From assembly GCA_943329665.2 (NCBI GenBank), contig CALQEU020000003.1, positions 124,001 to 188,000 of the forward strand: 64,000 nucleotides of DNA, written 5' to 3'. The position numbers were made by a program, and so were the translations under genes. Positions 7,901 through 15,734 of this stretch are shown here, in pieces. Below the pieces are notes generated by a model, which was not told the DNA's origin, made no database searches, and was given only the letters and a program-made list of their open reading frames with translations. Numbering within the stretch: position 1 is the first letter of the stretch; every line of letters starts with the position of its first letter. The DNA comes from JAJTFW01 sp903922455 (GTDB lineage Bacteria > Bacteroidota > Bacteroidia > AKYH767-A > OLB10).

Positions 7901-10111
7901 TGTATTGTTGAAACTAACCGTTAATGGAACGCAACCGGTATTGCTTGGACTCACGGTTCCGGTAGCCGTAATATCTACAAATTGCATATCAATTTTAAAA
8001 ACGGCGATATCCCAACTTGCACCTGCACCTTTGGTTGTAGCAACGGATCCAGGAAGTGTTGGAAATGTGTTGGAGCCCGTGCATACCCCTTGATAAATAA
8101 TTCCTCGACTATCAAAACGACTGGTTCCTCCATCCACATGATCACCACCAGAACCATAATAAGTAGCAAAAACAAGTGCGGTGGCATCTTGATTAATTAC
8201 AGCTTCATAAAATGATCCACCGCTAGGAATGGCATTTGGCGTAATGGCATAGCCAGCAACGGTCCCAAATCCACTTATATAAACTTTATTGCAATTATCC
8301 ACAAGAAATGCTGTAGGCGAAAAATTTGCTGAACTTGCTGTTCCCAAACAAGTTTGAAAAATCACTGAACTAAAATCATACAAGAATTTAATGATGAAAA
8401 TATTTCCACTTACCACACCATAACAACCAGGAGTGATGGGCAAATTCCCTTCTGTTATTCCATAGAGATAAACATTATTACTTGCATCCAACTGCAAGAA
8501 ATACGCTTGATCATATCCTGATGTTCCGATATAAGAAGACGCTAATGCAAAATTTCCAGTAGAGGCCAAATACATCACCCAACCATCCATTCCACCTCCT
8601 AAAAAGGCAGGGTGAATCGCACCTGCCAATACCGGAAAATTAAGACTTGAAGTAGCACCAGATATATACAATCCAAAACCAGACGCATCGAGCTTCAGTC
8701 CCAGCGCTGCATCATCTGCACTTCCTCCCACAAAAGTTGCCCACGCTAATGTAGCGAAAGAAGCATTCAATTTGATGATCACACCATCTTGTGCACCATT
8801 ATAAGTAGCATCCAATGCACCAACTGTTGCAGGAAAATTATTAGATGTTGTGAAGCTCGCAATGTAAACTGTCCCTGCTGCATCCGCAATAATTTCTCCT
8901 CTGAATGTATCACCATAATTGTAAGTAATTACATTTTGTCCATCATTCGAAGTTCCTCCAATAAAAGTAGAACCTACCAACGCAGTACCTGTACTATTCA
9001 ATCGGGCGACGATAATATCTGAACCTCCATTATGTGTATTATCATAACAACCCGGAGTTGTAGGAAAATCAGTTGAGAAACAGGAGCCATAAATTAACAA
9101 GTCGAAATTGGCTAAGGAAAACATACTATGTACATATTCTTGATCGTTTCCACCCAAGTAAGTAGAATAAATTCTAGCGGATCCTGTTGGATTAAGTTTA
9201 GTAATAGCAATATCTACATTCCCTCCGAAAGTACCATCAAAAGCGCCTGGAGTTATTGGATAACCGGTTCCAAAACATCTTCCCCCTGTAATAATATTTC
9301 CAAGATCATCATAGGCTGCACTATGTCCGTAGGTAGTAGCGTTTGATCCCGAATAAGTAGAAGCCACAACAACGGGATCAATGATCAAAGGAAGGTTTGC
9401 ATCGTAATTTCCAACTTGAAAAGATACCTCATCTTTATTCAAAACAAAATGACAAGTTACTTCTCTTTGTTTTCCTTCTACAAGCTGATATGCAAAAGGT
9501 TTTAACTCTGAAAAAATACCTACTGTTGTGCTTACGACTAAAGCACCATTATCATCAATCATCATACGATCAGCGCCATGATACTTCATCACAACCTGAC
9601 GATAATCACTGTGAGGTTGAACAATAAAATCATACTTTGGTGATCCATGCTCTGAATACACCTCTAAATTAATACCTGAATAAAGAGAGTTATAATGTAT
9701 ACGCCCATACCCATTAACGTTAGAAGCCCACTTTTCACTTTTGTTACCAATAAAATAATTGCTATACCCAGCAAATAATTGTTCACCTAATGGCTGAGTT
9801 GATTGAGCATTTAGAAAATCAATTTTTAAACCATGAAAATTCATTTTAGTTTTATTGGCTACCTCAGGACCTTTATCATGTTCTAACTCATGAATGTCAA
9901 AAAGGTGTTGAGGATTTAACAATGTATAGCTAAAACCTTTTTCTTCTAGGAACAAAGCCCCCCCTTTAATATCGGTTCGATACAAGACATGCGAATCCCA
10001 TTGTCCTTTATTTTCTTTGAACTCTAAAATGTTTTTTTCTGCATCTCCATGTGCTGTTGCAATGGAATTAATGAGAAGAAATAATGCGATGAAATGGATG
10101 CGGATAGTCAA
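4994..10111 (-). CDS. Giant secreted protein: DUF7948-like N-terminus, SBBP beta-propeller, PKD and Ig-like repeats, T9SS type B C-terminus
   Basis: This 1705-aa protein starts with a signal peptide (about residues 1-22, IALFLLINSIATAHG). Next comes the domain with FKENKGQWDSHVLYRTDIKG that often precedes SBBP repeats (about 27-250). Seven-bladed-type SBBP repeats with YSTYLGG/STFIGG/WATFVGG motifs follow (about 250-700), then a PKD domain (YSWDFGDAS, about 705-800). About nine Ig-like repeats follow, each with a C-P/E-x-x-S-I-x-L core and an SxG-x-YxV strand. The last 90 residues are the gliding-motility (type B) sorting domain: YLPSAFTPNGDQKND, then LTIYNRWGQEVF and GVYAYKVKY. It is probably cell-surface attached and adhesive. 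The start is TTG at 10111; no ATG exists between it and the in-frame stop 8 codons upstream. Repeats at about residues 1070-1340 contain a recent duplication (see 6086-6895). Confidence 0.9.
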   Translation of the reverse strand: MTIRIHFIALFLLINSIATAHGDAEKNILEFKENKGQWDSHVLYRTDIKGGALFLEEKGFSYTLLNPQHLFDIHELEHDKGPEVANKTKMNFHGLKIDFLNAQSTQPLGEQLFAGYSNYFIGNKSEKWASNVNGYGRIHYNSLYSGINLEVYSEHGSPKYDFIVQPHSDYRQVVMKYHGADRMMIDDNGALVVSTTVGIFSELKPFAYQLVEGKQREVTCHFVLNKDEVSFQVGNYDANLPLIIDPVVVASTYSGSNATTYGHSAAYDDLGNIITGGRCFGTGYPITPGAFDGTFGGNVDIAITKLNPTGSARIYSTYLGGNDQEYVHSMFSLANFDLLIYGSCFSTDFPTTPGCYDNTHNGGSDIIVARLNSTGTALVGSTFIGGTSNDGQNVITYNYGDTFRGEIIADAAGTVYIASFTTSNNFPATVGALDATYNGAQDGVIIKLNASFATLAWATFVGGSADDAALGLKLDASGFGLYISGATSSLNFPVLAGAIHPAFLGGGMDGWVMYLASTGNFALASSYIGTSGYDQAYFLQLDASNNVYLYGITEGNLPITPGCYGVVSGNIFIIKFLYDFSSVIFQTCLGTASSANFSPTAFLVDNCNKVYISGFGTVAGYAITPNAIPSGGSFYEAVINQDATALVFATYYGSGGDHVDGGTSRFDSRGIIYQGVCTGSNTFPTLPGSVATTKGAGASWDIAVFKIDMQFVDITATGTVSPSNTGCVPLTVSFNNTSTSGSAQMIYSWDFGDASTLDSTKNPSHTYLTTGVYDACCVVYDSLTCNLRDTICFQITVTSGPADPLPPDTVLCPGSTISLNALNPGATYAWSTGVTTQAITVNAAGLYYVDINYPGCNRRDSILVNTLSSVSIGPDLTVCDTATILLDPGVAGASYLWSTNATTQTISVASSGSYWVQVSSGSCVLRDTMLATVNALPQINLGTDTTLCPTQTILLDASNIGATYLWSDGSTAQTLNAIQSGVYWVQASNGLCIDRDSIDVNFSVPLSSSADTTLCSGQNFTIQSNGVGVLTWSDGSSGTSLVVNTNGIYWVQSNDNGCIQRDTTIVNFAALPAVNFGVDDVLCPGDSIILNAFNAGASYVWNTGASTSAITVFALGNFIVTASIGSCASGDTINITSEPKLILQADTSLCENESVTLSTNLVGNYAWSQGSTTSSILVNQTGQYVLTLSTANCIQKDTVNVTVQALPVVNFGGDDVLCPGDSIVLNAFNAGATYAWNTGSATSSISVFNTGNYSVTALVGLCSAADTINITFEPKLILPADTLLCENESISLSTNLVGNYSWSQGSTTSSILVNQTGQYVLTLSTVNCVQKDTVNVTVQALPVVDFGGDTTLCPNANLLLDATNSNANYSWQDGSTVSQQTVNTAGTYFVNVSIDRCSASDTINVDYVPTLAAIPDENICAPKTTTLTTTLPGNYSWSTGSTASSIQVSQTGTYTLLVNSSGCLQYDTINVDVRLAPEVDLGLDTVLCEGETISLDAGNVGASYVWSQGSSSQQINVSSTNNYFVLVDDGFCIGSDTIKVTIADFDNLQSVVSICEKFEVELKAQKLGTLFLWSTGATTNSITVKDTGIYWVETKVDRCSVRDTFLVEGAPGFNEVYLPSAFTPNGDQKNDLYFGFGENLESFKLTIYNRWGQEVFTTSDSAIGWDGLFEEIEAAAGVYAYKVKYRTPCSKNQIEEKLGTIMLLR
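6086..6895 (-). repeat. Tandem 405-bp in-frame duplication in the giant secreted gene
   Basis: Two units of 405 bp (135 codons, two Ig-like domains each) follow one another at 6086-6490 and 6491-6895. Shared protein landmarks are DDVLCPGDSI, LNAFNAGA, DTINIT-x-EPKLIL and GSTTSSILVNQTGQYVLTLS. The near identity shows a recent duplication that left the frame intact. Confidence 0.8.
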
Positions 10112-10155
10112 TGCGCGTGAAATTTAGACCCTTAAATTACAAAAAATCTATTTAA

Positions 10156-10316
10156 TACCAAATAAAAGTATATTTTAGTCCTATCTGCTAGTCCTTTTTC
10201 ACCAATACTTCTTAAAAAAATAGTTCCGCAGGCTAGGGCTATTCAACCATTTTTTTAAATCGTCTTGGCAAAAAAATACGTCGCAGCTTTTAGCTAAAAT
10301 ATACTTGTATTTGGTA
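10156..10316. mobile_element. MITE-like element with 23-bp terminal inverted repeats
   Basis: The arms at 10156-10178 and 10294-10316 both begin TACCAAATA, read inward from their own end, and finish GTATATTTTAG; they match at 22 of 23 positions. The 115-bp interior has no reading frame and contains several A/T runs. Just inside the arms the sequences stay loosely similar (CTATCTGC against AAAAGCTGC). No clear target-site duplication was found. Size and structure fit a non-autonomous foldback/MITE element; no related transposase is in the window. Confidence 0.6.
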
Positions 10317-10334
10317 TAATTCGTATTAAAATAT

Positions 10335-10342
10335 TAGTTTTG
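10335..10342 (+). promoter_or_regulatory. Candidate -7 element (TAGTTTTG) for the SRPBCC gene
   Basis: TAGTTTTG fits TAnnTTTG. A TTTG at 10310-10313 lies 21 bp upstream and belongs to the outer end of the right MITE arm, so the element may supply the -33 half. The leader to the ATG at 10387 would be about 38 nt. Confidence 0.45.
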
Positions 10343-10386
10343 ACGATAATTATCCCTAAATATTACCAAATCCACTGAAAAACGGC

Positions 10387-10827
10387 ATGAATTACCTCAA
10401 TCAAATCGACATTAATTTGCCTCGTGCACGTGTAGTGGAACTTTTTGATAATACCGAAAATTTAAAAGAATGGATGCCCGGATTGTTGCTCTTTGAAACG
10501 GTTGAAGGACAACCCGGAAAACCTGGATCGAAGTCGAGGATGGAATTTCAAATGGGCAAAAGAAAAATCAAAATGATTGAAACGATTATTTCCAATAATC
10601 TGCCCGATGAAATGGAAGGATATTATGAAATGAACGGAGTTAAAAATAATATCAAAGCATCCTTTGTTGAAATTGAACCAAACAAAACCTTGTATACTTC
10701 AGAAAGTACATTCATGCTATCGGGAGTTATGTGGCTTATTGGACCCTTAATGAAAAAAACGTTCATGAAAACTTCTCAAGATTATCTTGAACGATTTAAA
10801 CAATTTGCTGAAGGAAAAGGATTGTAG
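10387..10827 (+). CDS. SRPBCC family (polyketide cyclase-like) protein
   Basis: The 146-aa protein has no signal peptide. The START/SRPBCC pattern is visible: an N-terminal strand with a helix of the type LPRARVVELFDNTENLKEWM, a central beta-sheet (SRMEFQMGKRKIKMIETI, EGYYEMNGVKNNIKASFVEI) and a long C-terminal helix (TSQDYLERFKQFAEGKG). Such folds bind hydrophobic ligands; the ligand cannot be named. It sits on its own between the MITE-like element and marC, and a promoter candidate lies 45 bp upstream. It is not closely similar to the second SRPBCC gene at 28299. Confidence 0.75.
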   Translation: MNYLNQIDINLPRARVVELFDNTENLKEWMPGLLLFETVEGQPGKPGSKSRMEFQMGKRKIKMIETIISNNLPDEMEGYYEMNGVKNNIKASFVEIEPNKTLYTSESTFMLSGVMWLIGPLMKKTFMKTSQDYLERFKQFAEGKGL

Positions 10828-10884
10828 TAGTATGGATGAATTATAATTGATTTGCGTTTACTTACCCATTAATTAAAAAAATAT

Positions 10885-11451
10885 ATGAATCTTGTCTTCA
10901 AAGATATTCTATCTATCACTATGATTTTATTCGCGGTGATTGATATTATCGGATCTTTACCCGTCATCATAGAAACCAGAAAACGCGTTGGTATGATCCA
11001 CGCGGAAAAAGCCACTTTCGCTTCATTACTTATTATGGTGCTGTTTTTATTTTTAGGAGAAAGCATTTTAAATTTAATAGGTATTGATGTTTCTTCCTTT
11101 GCAATTGCTGGATCTTTAGTGATATTTTTCCTTGCGTTAGAAATGATTTTAGGAATACGATTGTACAAAGACGAAGTTCCTGAAACTGCTTCTATCGTTC
11201 CCATCGCTTTCCCGCTTATTGCAGGAACCGGAACCATGACCACCTTAATTTCATTGCAATCACAATACTCCACAGAAAATATATTAGTAGGAATTTTCGT
11301 TAATATGGTCGTTGTTTACATCGTACTTCGATTGGTGGAACCTATCGAGAAATTATTGGGTAAAGCGGGCATTAGCATCATCAGAAAAGTATTTGGAATT
11401 GTATTGATGGCCATTGCGATTAAATTATTCCGTACTAATTTAGGATTTTAA
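10885..11451 (+). CDS. MarC family integral membrane protein
   Basis: The protein has 188 aa with six hydrophobic segments spread over its length. The first helix contains the family-typical FAVIDIIGSLPVII with acidic and Gly-Ser-Pro residues. A second conserved stretch is FFLALEMILGIRL, and a repeat-like second half contains PIAFPLIAGTGTMTTLISL, a hallmark of MarC/UPF0056. The family was once linked to multiple antibiotic resistance, but that link is not supported and the transported substrate is unknown. The ATG at 10885 is the first possible start. The next gene, dgkA, starts 21 bp downstream, so the two are probably an operon. Confidence 0.88.
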   Translation: MNLVFKDILSITMILFAVIDIIGSLPVIIETRKRVGMIHAEKATFASLLIMVLFLFLGESILNLIGIDVSSFAIAGSLVIFFLALEMILGIRLYKDEVPETASIVPIAFPLIAGTGTMTTLISLQSQYSTENILVGIFVNMVVVYIVLRLVEPIEKLLGKAGISIIRKVFGIVLMAIAIKLFRTNLGF

Positions 11452-11472
11452 AAACCGATCAAACTAAATCGA

Positions 11473-11835
11473 ATGTCAAGATTAGTTAAAAGTTTTACAT
11501 TTGCATTAAAAGGGATATATTTCTATATTACCTCTAAAGGAAATGTGCGCATACATCTTTTAGCCACAGTGTTCGTCGTTGGAATGGGATGTTGGTTACA
11601 CGTATCAATAAAACAATGGGTTTTACTTGTTCTTGCTATTGGGATGGTGCATACTGTAGAAGCAATTAACACCGCCATTGAAGAAATTGTCAATTTTATT
11701 TCTCCACAACAACATCCATCTGCAGGAAAAATAAAAGATTTAGCGGCAGGTGCCGTTCTAATTATCGCAATAACGGCAGCACTGATCGGGATCATTATTT
11801 TTATTCCTCTACTTGTTCAGAAACTCAACTTGTAA
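11473..11835 (+). CDS. dgkA: Diacylglycerol kinase family (DgkA/UndPK-like) membrane protein
   Basis: The 120-aa protein has three transmembrane helices, as in prokaryotic DgkA. The signature VEAINTAIEEIVN holds the catalytic Glu and the Asn-x-Ala-Ile-Glu motif, and KIKDLAAGAVLI carries the conserved Lys-Asp. The family phosphorylates diacylglycerol in Proteobacteria and undecaprenol in Firmicutes; which lipid is used here cannot be read from the sequence. The N-terminal amphipathic segment LVKSFTFALKGI is typical. It follows marC by 21 bp. Confidence 0.9.
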   Translation: MSRLVKSFTFALKGIYFYITSKGNVRIHLLATVFVVGMGCWLHVSIKQWVLLVLAIGMVHTVEAINTAIEEIVNFISPQQHPSAGKIKDLAAGAVLIIAITAALIGIIIFIPLLVQKLNL

Positions 11836-11841
11836 TTGGTA

Positions 11842-12392
11842 TTAATCGACTAACAAAACTTTATTGATTCCAATAGGTTGATTGACATAAATTGTTTTTA
11901 ATAGATACATTCCAGACATTAAACTTCCCTTATCAAAATGAGTAGTGATTCCATCTGCTCCAAATTGATGTATGAGTTTACCGGTTAAATCAAACAATTG
12001 GAAACTCACTTCTGAATAATTCACATCACCACGAACAACAAAAGTTGCTCCACTTTGAATAGGCATCGGGAAAATTTCTACTGAATAATTTTCAGCCAAG
12101 AGTTCACCTTCTCTACAATTTACATAGCACCAAATGATCCCGAAAAAATTTGTTTGGAAGTACCTGTACCAATCATCCAAAACAATGAAGCACCACCACT
12201 ATTAAAATTACTATAATCCTCAAACCACCACTCGTTTGTATTACCAACTGCAGGAGCAGGTACAGTATAAGTTACATTCGTTTGAGAACAAAATTCACTT
12301 GAATTAGGAGATACCGCGATAAACTGAGCATTTGCCTGGTGAAGATTAATAAAAAGCAGAATGATCGTTGTTAAGCATAAGAATTGCTTCAT
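11842..12392 (-). pseudogene. Secreted T9SS type A protein broken by a frameshift
   Basis: Two overlapping minus-strand frames make one gene. The first (from 12392) has a signal peptide (MKQFLCLTTIILLFINLHQA) and a short Ig-like start up to KQIFSGSFGAM, then a stop. The second (ending at 11842) contains IIWCYVNCREGELLAENY and a full sorting domain: YSVEIFPMPIQSG, SFQLFDLTGKLIH, SGMYLLKT, then KVLLVD. The plus-strand A6 run at 12143-12148 lies at the join; one extra base there would read KQIFFGIIWCYVNCREG without a break. It is either a true frameshift mutation or a homopolymer base-calling error. The repaired protein would be about 183 aa. Confidence 0.75.
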
Positions 12393-12508
12393 TGAACGAA
12401 GATTGATTAGTTTACATGTAATGTACTAAAAGGAGAGGTAAAACTTTGCGACAACAATTCAATTAAAAAATTAAATATTTTGGCTAACATTATAAATCCA
12501 TAGGAAAA

Positions 12509-13246
12509 TTAAGCCAAAATCACCTCTTCAGAAGTTAATAAAGCTTGATTCTTCAACCTCAACAAAATCTGCATTACTGTTACCACATCCTTTTGGCAAT
12601 AAGTAACAATACGATTCAAATCCTTTTCATTCCAATAAACCGAACCTACTTGTGATCCATCAATATCATCTTTCGGACTTGGAATTCCTAAAATATAAGC
12701 CAACAAATTTAACGGCGTATAATTTTTATAATCACCAAACTTCCATAATTCCATGGTATCTAAATGTGGAATTTCCCAAGGCTTCTTACCATACAAATCG
12801 AGTTGTGCGGGAAGTGGAATTCCATGAATCACCATTCGTCGACTCATGTATGGAAAATCAAATTCCTTTCCATTATGACCACACAAAATCATGGGTATTT
12901 TTTTATTTCGCTTATCCGATTCGGTGATTTGATTTAACAGCGCCGCAAAATTTTCCAATAATATTTTTTCATCATCGCCATAAAAAGATTTTAATCGAAA
13001 CTGCCTACCTTCATCCTTGCAGGAAAGAAATCCGGTGGTGATGCAAATAATCTTTCCAAACTCAGCATAAATACCCGCTCGCTCATAAAGATGCTGTTCT
13101 TCCATCCCCTCTTCACGTTTTAAGTTGGATGCTTTTCGGAGCCACAATGGCTTTAGTTCCTCTGGAGCATCTTCAAAAGTGGCATACTGCGGAACCGTTT
13201 CAATATCCAGACAAAGGATGTTTTCTAAAGAAATGGAATTAATCAT
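12509..13246 (-). CDS. Predicted 3'-5' exonuclease (DnaQ/PolB-like fold, PF10108-type)
   Basis: The 245-aa cytosolic protein contains the three exonuclease motifs of the RNase H-like DEDDy group. ExoI is LCLDIETVP, ExoII is CGHNGKEFDFPYM and ExoIII is YCQKDVVTV with the Tyr five residues before Asp. Between them is GQVGS-type linker sequence. It matches the stand-alone predicted 3'-5' exonuclease family related to the proofreading domain of DNA polymerase B; the natural substrate is unknown. A TATCTTTG element lies 17 bp upstream of the ATG, giving a short leader. It has no operon partner. Confidence 0.85.
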   Translation of the reverse strand: MINSISLENILCLDIETVPQYATFEDAPEELKPLWLRKASNLKREEGMEEQHLYERAGIYAEFGKIICITTGFLSCKDEGRQFRLKSFYGDDEKILLENFAALLNQITESDKRNKKIPMILCGHNGKEFDFPYMSRRMVIHGIPLPAQLDLYGKKPWEIPHLDTMELWKFGDYKNYTPLNLLAYILGIPSPKDDIDGSQVGSVYWNEKDLNRIVTYCQKDVVTVMQILLRLKNQALLTSEEVILA

Positions 13247-13263
13247 ATTTCGAATCTTTTAAC

Positions 13264-13271
13264 CAAAGATA
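13264..13271 (-). promoter_or_regulatory. -7 element TATCTTTG for the exonuclease gene
   Basis: The minus strand reads TATCTTTG, an exact TAnnTTTG match, ending 17 nt before the ATG at 13246. No clear TTG at the -33 spacing was seen. Confidence 0.5.
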
Positions 13272-13380
13272 AACATCCGAATGGATTTAATCGTCTCTAA
13301 ACGACAATAAACGTTTACCTACGATTCGTATCTGAAATTCAACACTTCATATTGTAAATTTCATTTTTATTCTACTGGAA

Positions 13381-13388
13381 TAGTTTTG
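13381..13388 (+). promoter_or_regulatory. -7 element TAGTTTTG decides the start of the truncated CarboxypepD-reg gene
   Basis: TAGTTTTG is directly followed by an ATG at 13391, too close to be in the transcript. The next in-frame ATG at 13430, which starts a good signal peptide, is therefore the better start. Confidence 0.5.
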
Positions 13389-13429
13389 AAATGGAACTTT
13401 ATACATTTTTCTACAATTTTCGTTCTTCT

Positions 13430-13888
13430 ATGAAAAAGATCCTTCTCTTCTTCCTTGTATTTGCCAATGCATTACAAGCACAAACTATTAAAGGAAAGGT
13501 TACGGATCAACACACCCAACTATCACTCGCCTTTGTTACCATTGTGGAAGAAGGAACTCAAAATGGAACGTCTAGTGATATCGACGGTTATTTTTCGATT
13601 AAATTAAACAACGAGAATTCTAACATTGTGTTTTCCTATTTAGAATATGAAACTAAAATTCTATCTCCTGAAAAAAATATATTGTGGAATGTTTCCATCT
13701 TGCCACAAGCTATCAATATCAAAGAGGTGAAAATTCTTCCAGTAGAAAACCACAAAAAATATCTAGAAGTTGCCATCGACAAGTTGCCATCGACAAGCTG
13801 CCATCGACAAGCTGCCATCGACAAGCTGCCATCGACAAGCTCAGGCAACTCAGGCAACTTAGGCAACTCAGGCTGCCATGTTGACTGA
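13430..13888 (+). pseudogene. Carboxypeptidase-regulatory-like domain protein, truncated by tandem repeats
   Basis: From ATG 13430 the protein has a signal peptide (MKKILLFFLVFANALQAQ) and one carboxypeptidase D regulatory-like beta-sandwich: IKGKVTDQHTQLSLAFVTIV, then NGTSSDIDGYFSIKL and FSYLEYETKIL. In the family this domain is followed by a long outer-surface or TonB-receptor region. Here, after KILPVENHKKYLE, the coding sequence runs into 14-bp and 9-bp tandem repeats and ends within 40 residues. As the 14-bp unit shifts frame with each copy, the tail peptide (for example AIDKLPSTSC) is an artefact of the repeat. The gene is probably dead, although the promoter and signal peptide look intact. 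Confidence 0.65.
13771..13876 (+). repeat. 14-bp x5 and 9-bp x3-4 tandem repeats
   Basis: The unit TGCCATCGACAAGC (first copy ends in T) starts at 13771, 13785, 13799, 13813 and 13827. It is followed by TCAGGCAAC at 13841 and 13850, TTAGGCAAC at 13859 and a partial copy at 13868. Fourteen is twice the 7-bp period seen at other gene ends. Confidence 0.85.
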
Positions 13889-13966
13889 GGCACTCGAGGT
13901 CAACCAGAAGATTTCTCTCGGTACTACAACTAATCACCGCAAGAGAATTTCTATTTTCAAAAAAAA

Positions 13967-14377
13967 CTAGCGAATCATCACTCCACGTTTTTCCAATAAA
14001 GGAATATGTGTGAAGTAAGATGGGTTGATGGATTCAGGAAGGAAAATATATTTCTTATCGAATATTTCTCCGTTGATGTAAAAGCTCAACCAATACTCAT
14101 TGTTTAATCCAAACACTTTATGTTGGATGGGTTCAATCAATGAAAAACTTAATGGACTCATATCTCCTAAAAAATGGCGCAAGGTTGAGGTCATCACTTC
14201 TTCTCCATTCAAAACGCCATAACCTTGACTTGCAATCATTACATTTTCGATGGGCGTTTGTTTCAAATTCAAAATATATACTTCCCAAATCTGCTCTTCC
14301 TCTGCTAAATTTAAATCAATAGGAATTACCGCAATAGCAATGTCCTCAACAGCAATATGCTTAATATCTCTCAACAT
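13967..14377 (-). CDS. Conserved hypothetical protein
   Basis: This 136-aa soluble protein has a mixed alpha/beta pattern and no signal peptide or recognisable domain. Visible features are an N-terminal strand run (EDIAIAVIPIDLNLAEEEQI-type), SQGYGVLNGEEVMTSTLRHF, and a C-terminus ending PLLEKRGVMIR. I do not recognise a function. It resembles a small conserved protein that I associate with Bacteroidota and that is sometimes mislabelled in databases. A TATCTTTG element at 14419-14426 gives it its own promoter with a leader of about 35 nt. The GC and codon pattern resemble the neighbours, so the coding call is fairly firm. Confidence 0.65.
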   Translation of the reverse strand: MLRDIKHIAVEDIAIAVIPIDLNLAEEEQIWEVYILNLKQTPIENVMIASQGYGVLNGEEVMTSTLRHFLGDMSPLSFSLIEPIQHKVFGLNNEYWLSFYINGEIFDKKYIFLPESINPSYFTHIPLLEKRGVMIR

Positions 14378-14418
14378 AATCTCTAATTCATTTTAACGTT
14401 TCCATTTCACAGTTGTTG

Positions 14419-14426
14419 CAAAGATA
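14419..14426 (-). promoter_or_regulatory. -7 element TATCTTTG for the 136-aa gene
   Basis: Exact TAnnTTTG match on the minus strand. A TTG 14 bp upstream is closer than the usual 17-23 bp spacing. Confidence 0.45.
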
Positions 14427-14522
14427 ATGTCAAATCCATCCAATTTAAAGATTAAAAATTACATTTATTTTGCATTAAAAATGGAAGCTTCGATTTAGAT
14501 GATAAAATAAGCGCTAAAACAT

Positions 14523-15665
14523 TTATGGAGCACATAATTTCAAAGCTCCTCGAACATAAATGGGTAAATCGATAAGAGATTTGTCAGCCGCTTGATTTCG
14601 ATGATGTCCCAATCGAACCATAATGATATCTTTGGATGGAATCACAACTATATATTGCCCCAAAATACCTCGACAATAAAAGATCTTTTCTCCATCTACT
14701 TCTGAAATCCACCATTGGTAGCCGTATTCTTTATTCCGTTTTCCATTGTCTAATAACGGTGCTGGCATAACGCTTTCCATCACGAAGGAAGAATCTATTA
14801 ATTGTTGCCCTTGCCAATTTCCCAAATGCAAATACAAACCCCCTAACTTTGCGAAATCTCGTGCATTGGAATAAATACAACAGGAAGCTTTTTCCATTCC
14901 TTCTTTTTTGTCGATGGTCCACTCAGCAGCATGCTCAGCACCCAAAGGCTTCCATAATTTTTCCGAAGCGTACTCCGATAAATTTTTTCCAGTTGCACGC
15001 ATTAGTACCATGGCCAACAATTGCGTTGCGCCGCCTTGATAATAATAATTCACACCGGGAGTATCCACCACTTCCAATCGATTCATCAATCCTGTCAAAT
15101 CTTTTCCGTAATACGCTTCGGTTGTTACACTAAATAAGCTTGCATACGCTTCGTCCCAACTCAACGCTGCCGACATGGTAATTAAATTCCGCAGCGTTAA
15201 TGTTCCTTTGCTATTGTTTGCATATTCAGGAATAAATTCTCCCACTGTTTGATTGAGACTTTTAATTTTACCTTCTTTCAATGCCACGCCGGTGAGCATT
15301 CCAATTACACTCTTCGACATTGAAAAAGAATTTGACAAAGAGGAATCACTGTACCCATCCCAATACGCTTCGTAAACTAATGAATCATGATGGATCACCA
15401 AATACGCAACACTGCGTTCACGATTCAATTCATTAGCCGTGTTCGTATCCAACGTTTGCTTATTATAGGTTGAAGCTAAAGGCCAAGGTTGAGCAATACC
15501 CGCTTCTACCTTGCGCTGAATAAAAATATCATTATCGTCAATATCGACAAAGTTGTAGACGAGTGCTTTAAATACCCATGCTTTACCACTTGTAAGGATC
15601 AAACAACAGGCTAACAACAGGATAACACCAACAATTTGAAATATACGTTTGATTACTTTTTTCAC
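14523..15665 (-). CDS. Serine hydrolase, class C beta-lactamase family
   Basis: The 380-aa protein begins with a single hydrophobic anchor (about residues 10-28, IVGVILLLACCLILTSG), so it is probably a membrane-tethered periplasmic protein. The catalytic SxxK is Ser115-Met-Ser-Lys118 in SNSFSMSKSVIG. Downstream are the helical scaffold (LTLRNLITMSAALSWDE), the GVNYYYQGGATQLL stretch at the YxN position, and a C-terminal RGILGQYIVVIP in place of HxG. This group includes esterases, D-aminopeptidases and EstB-type enzymes as well as beta-lactamases, so no substrate is assigned. The start is GTG at 15665; no better ATG precedes the hydrophobic segment. Confidence 0.85.
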   Translation of the reverse strand: MKKVIKRIFQIVGVILLLACCLILTSGKAWVFKALVYNFVDIDDNDIFIQRKVEAGIAQPWPLASTYNKQTLDTNTANELNRERSVAYLVIHHDSLVYEAYWDGYSDSSLSNSFSMSKSVIGMLTGVALKEGKIKSLNQTVGEFIPEYANNSKGTLTLRNLITMSAALSWDEAYASLFSVTTEAYYGKDLTGLMNRLEVVDTPGVNYYYQGGATQLLAMVLMRATGKNLSEYASEKLWKPLGAEHAAEWTIDKKEGMEKASCCIYSNARDFAKLGGLYLHLGNWQGQQLIDSSFVMESVMPAPLLDNGKRNKEYGYQWWISEVDGEKIFYCRGILGQYIVVIPSKDIIMVRLGHHRNQAADKSLIDLPIYVRGALKLCAP

Positions 15666-15734
15666 TTTATTGATTTTAGAACTACTTAGAAATACTTACT
15701 TAAGAGTAAACAATACATTTCACAATGCTATCTT

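Noticed and set aside
13771..13876. CRISPR array
   Set aside because: The units are directly adjacent without spacers, and no cas genes are present.
14523..15665. Antibiotic-resistance beta-lactamase
   Set aside because: Only the general SxxK fold is visible; the HxG position is altered and the family is dominated by esterases and peptidases.
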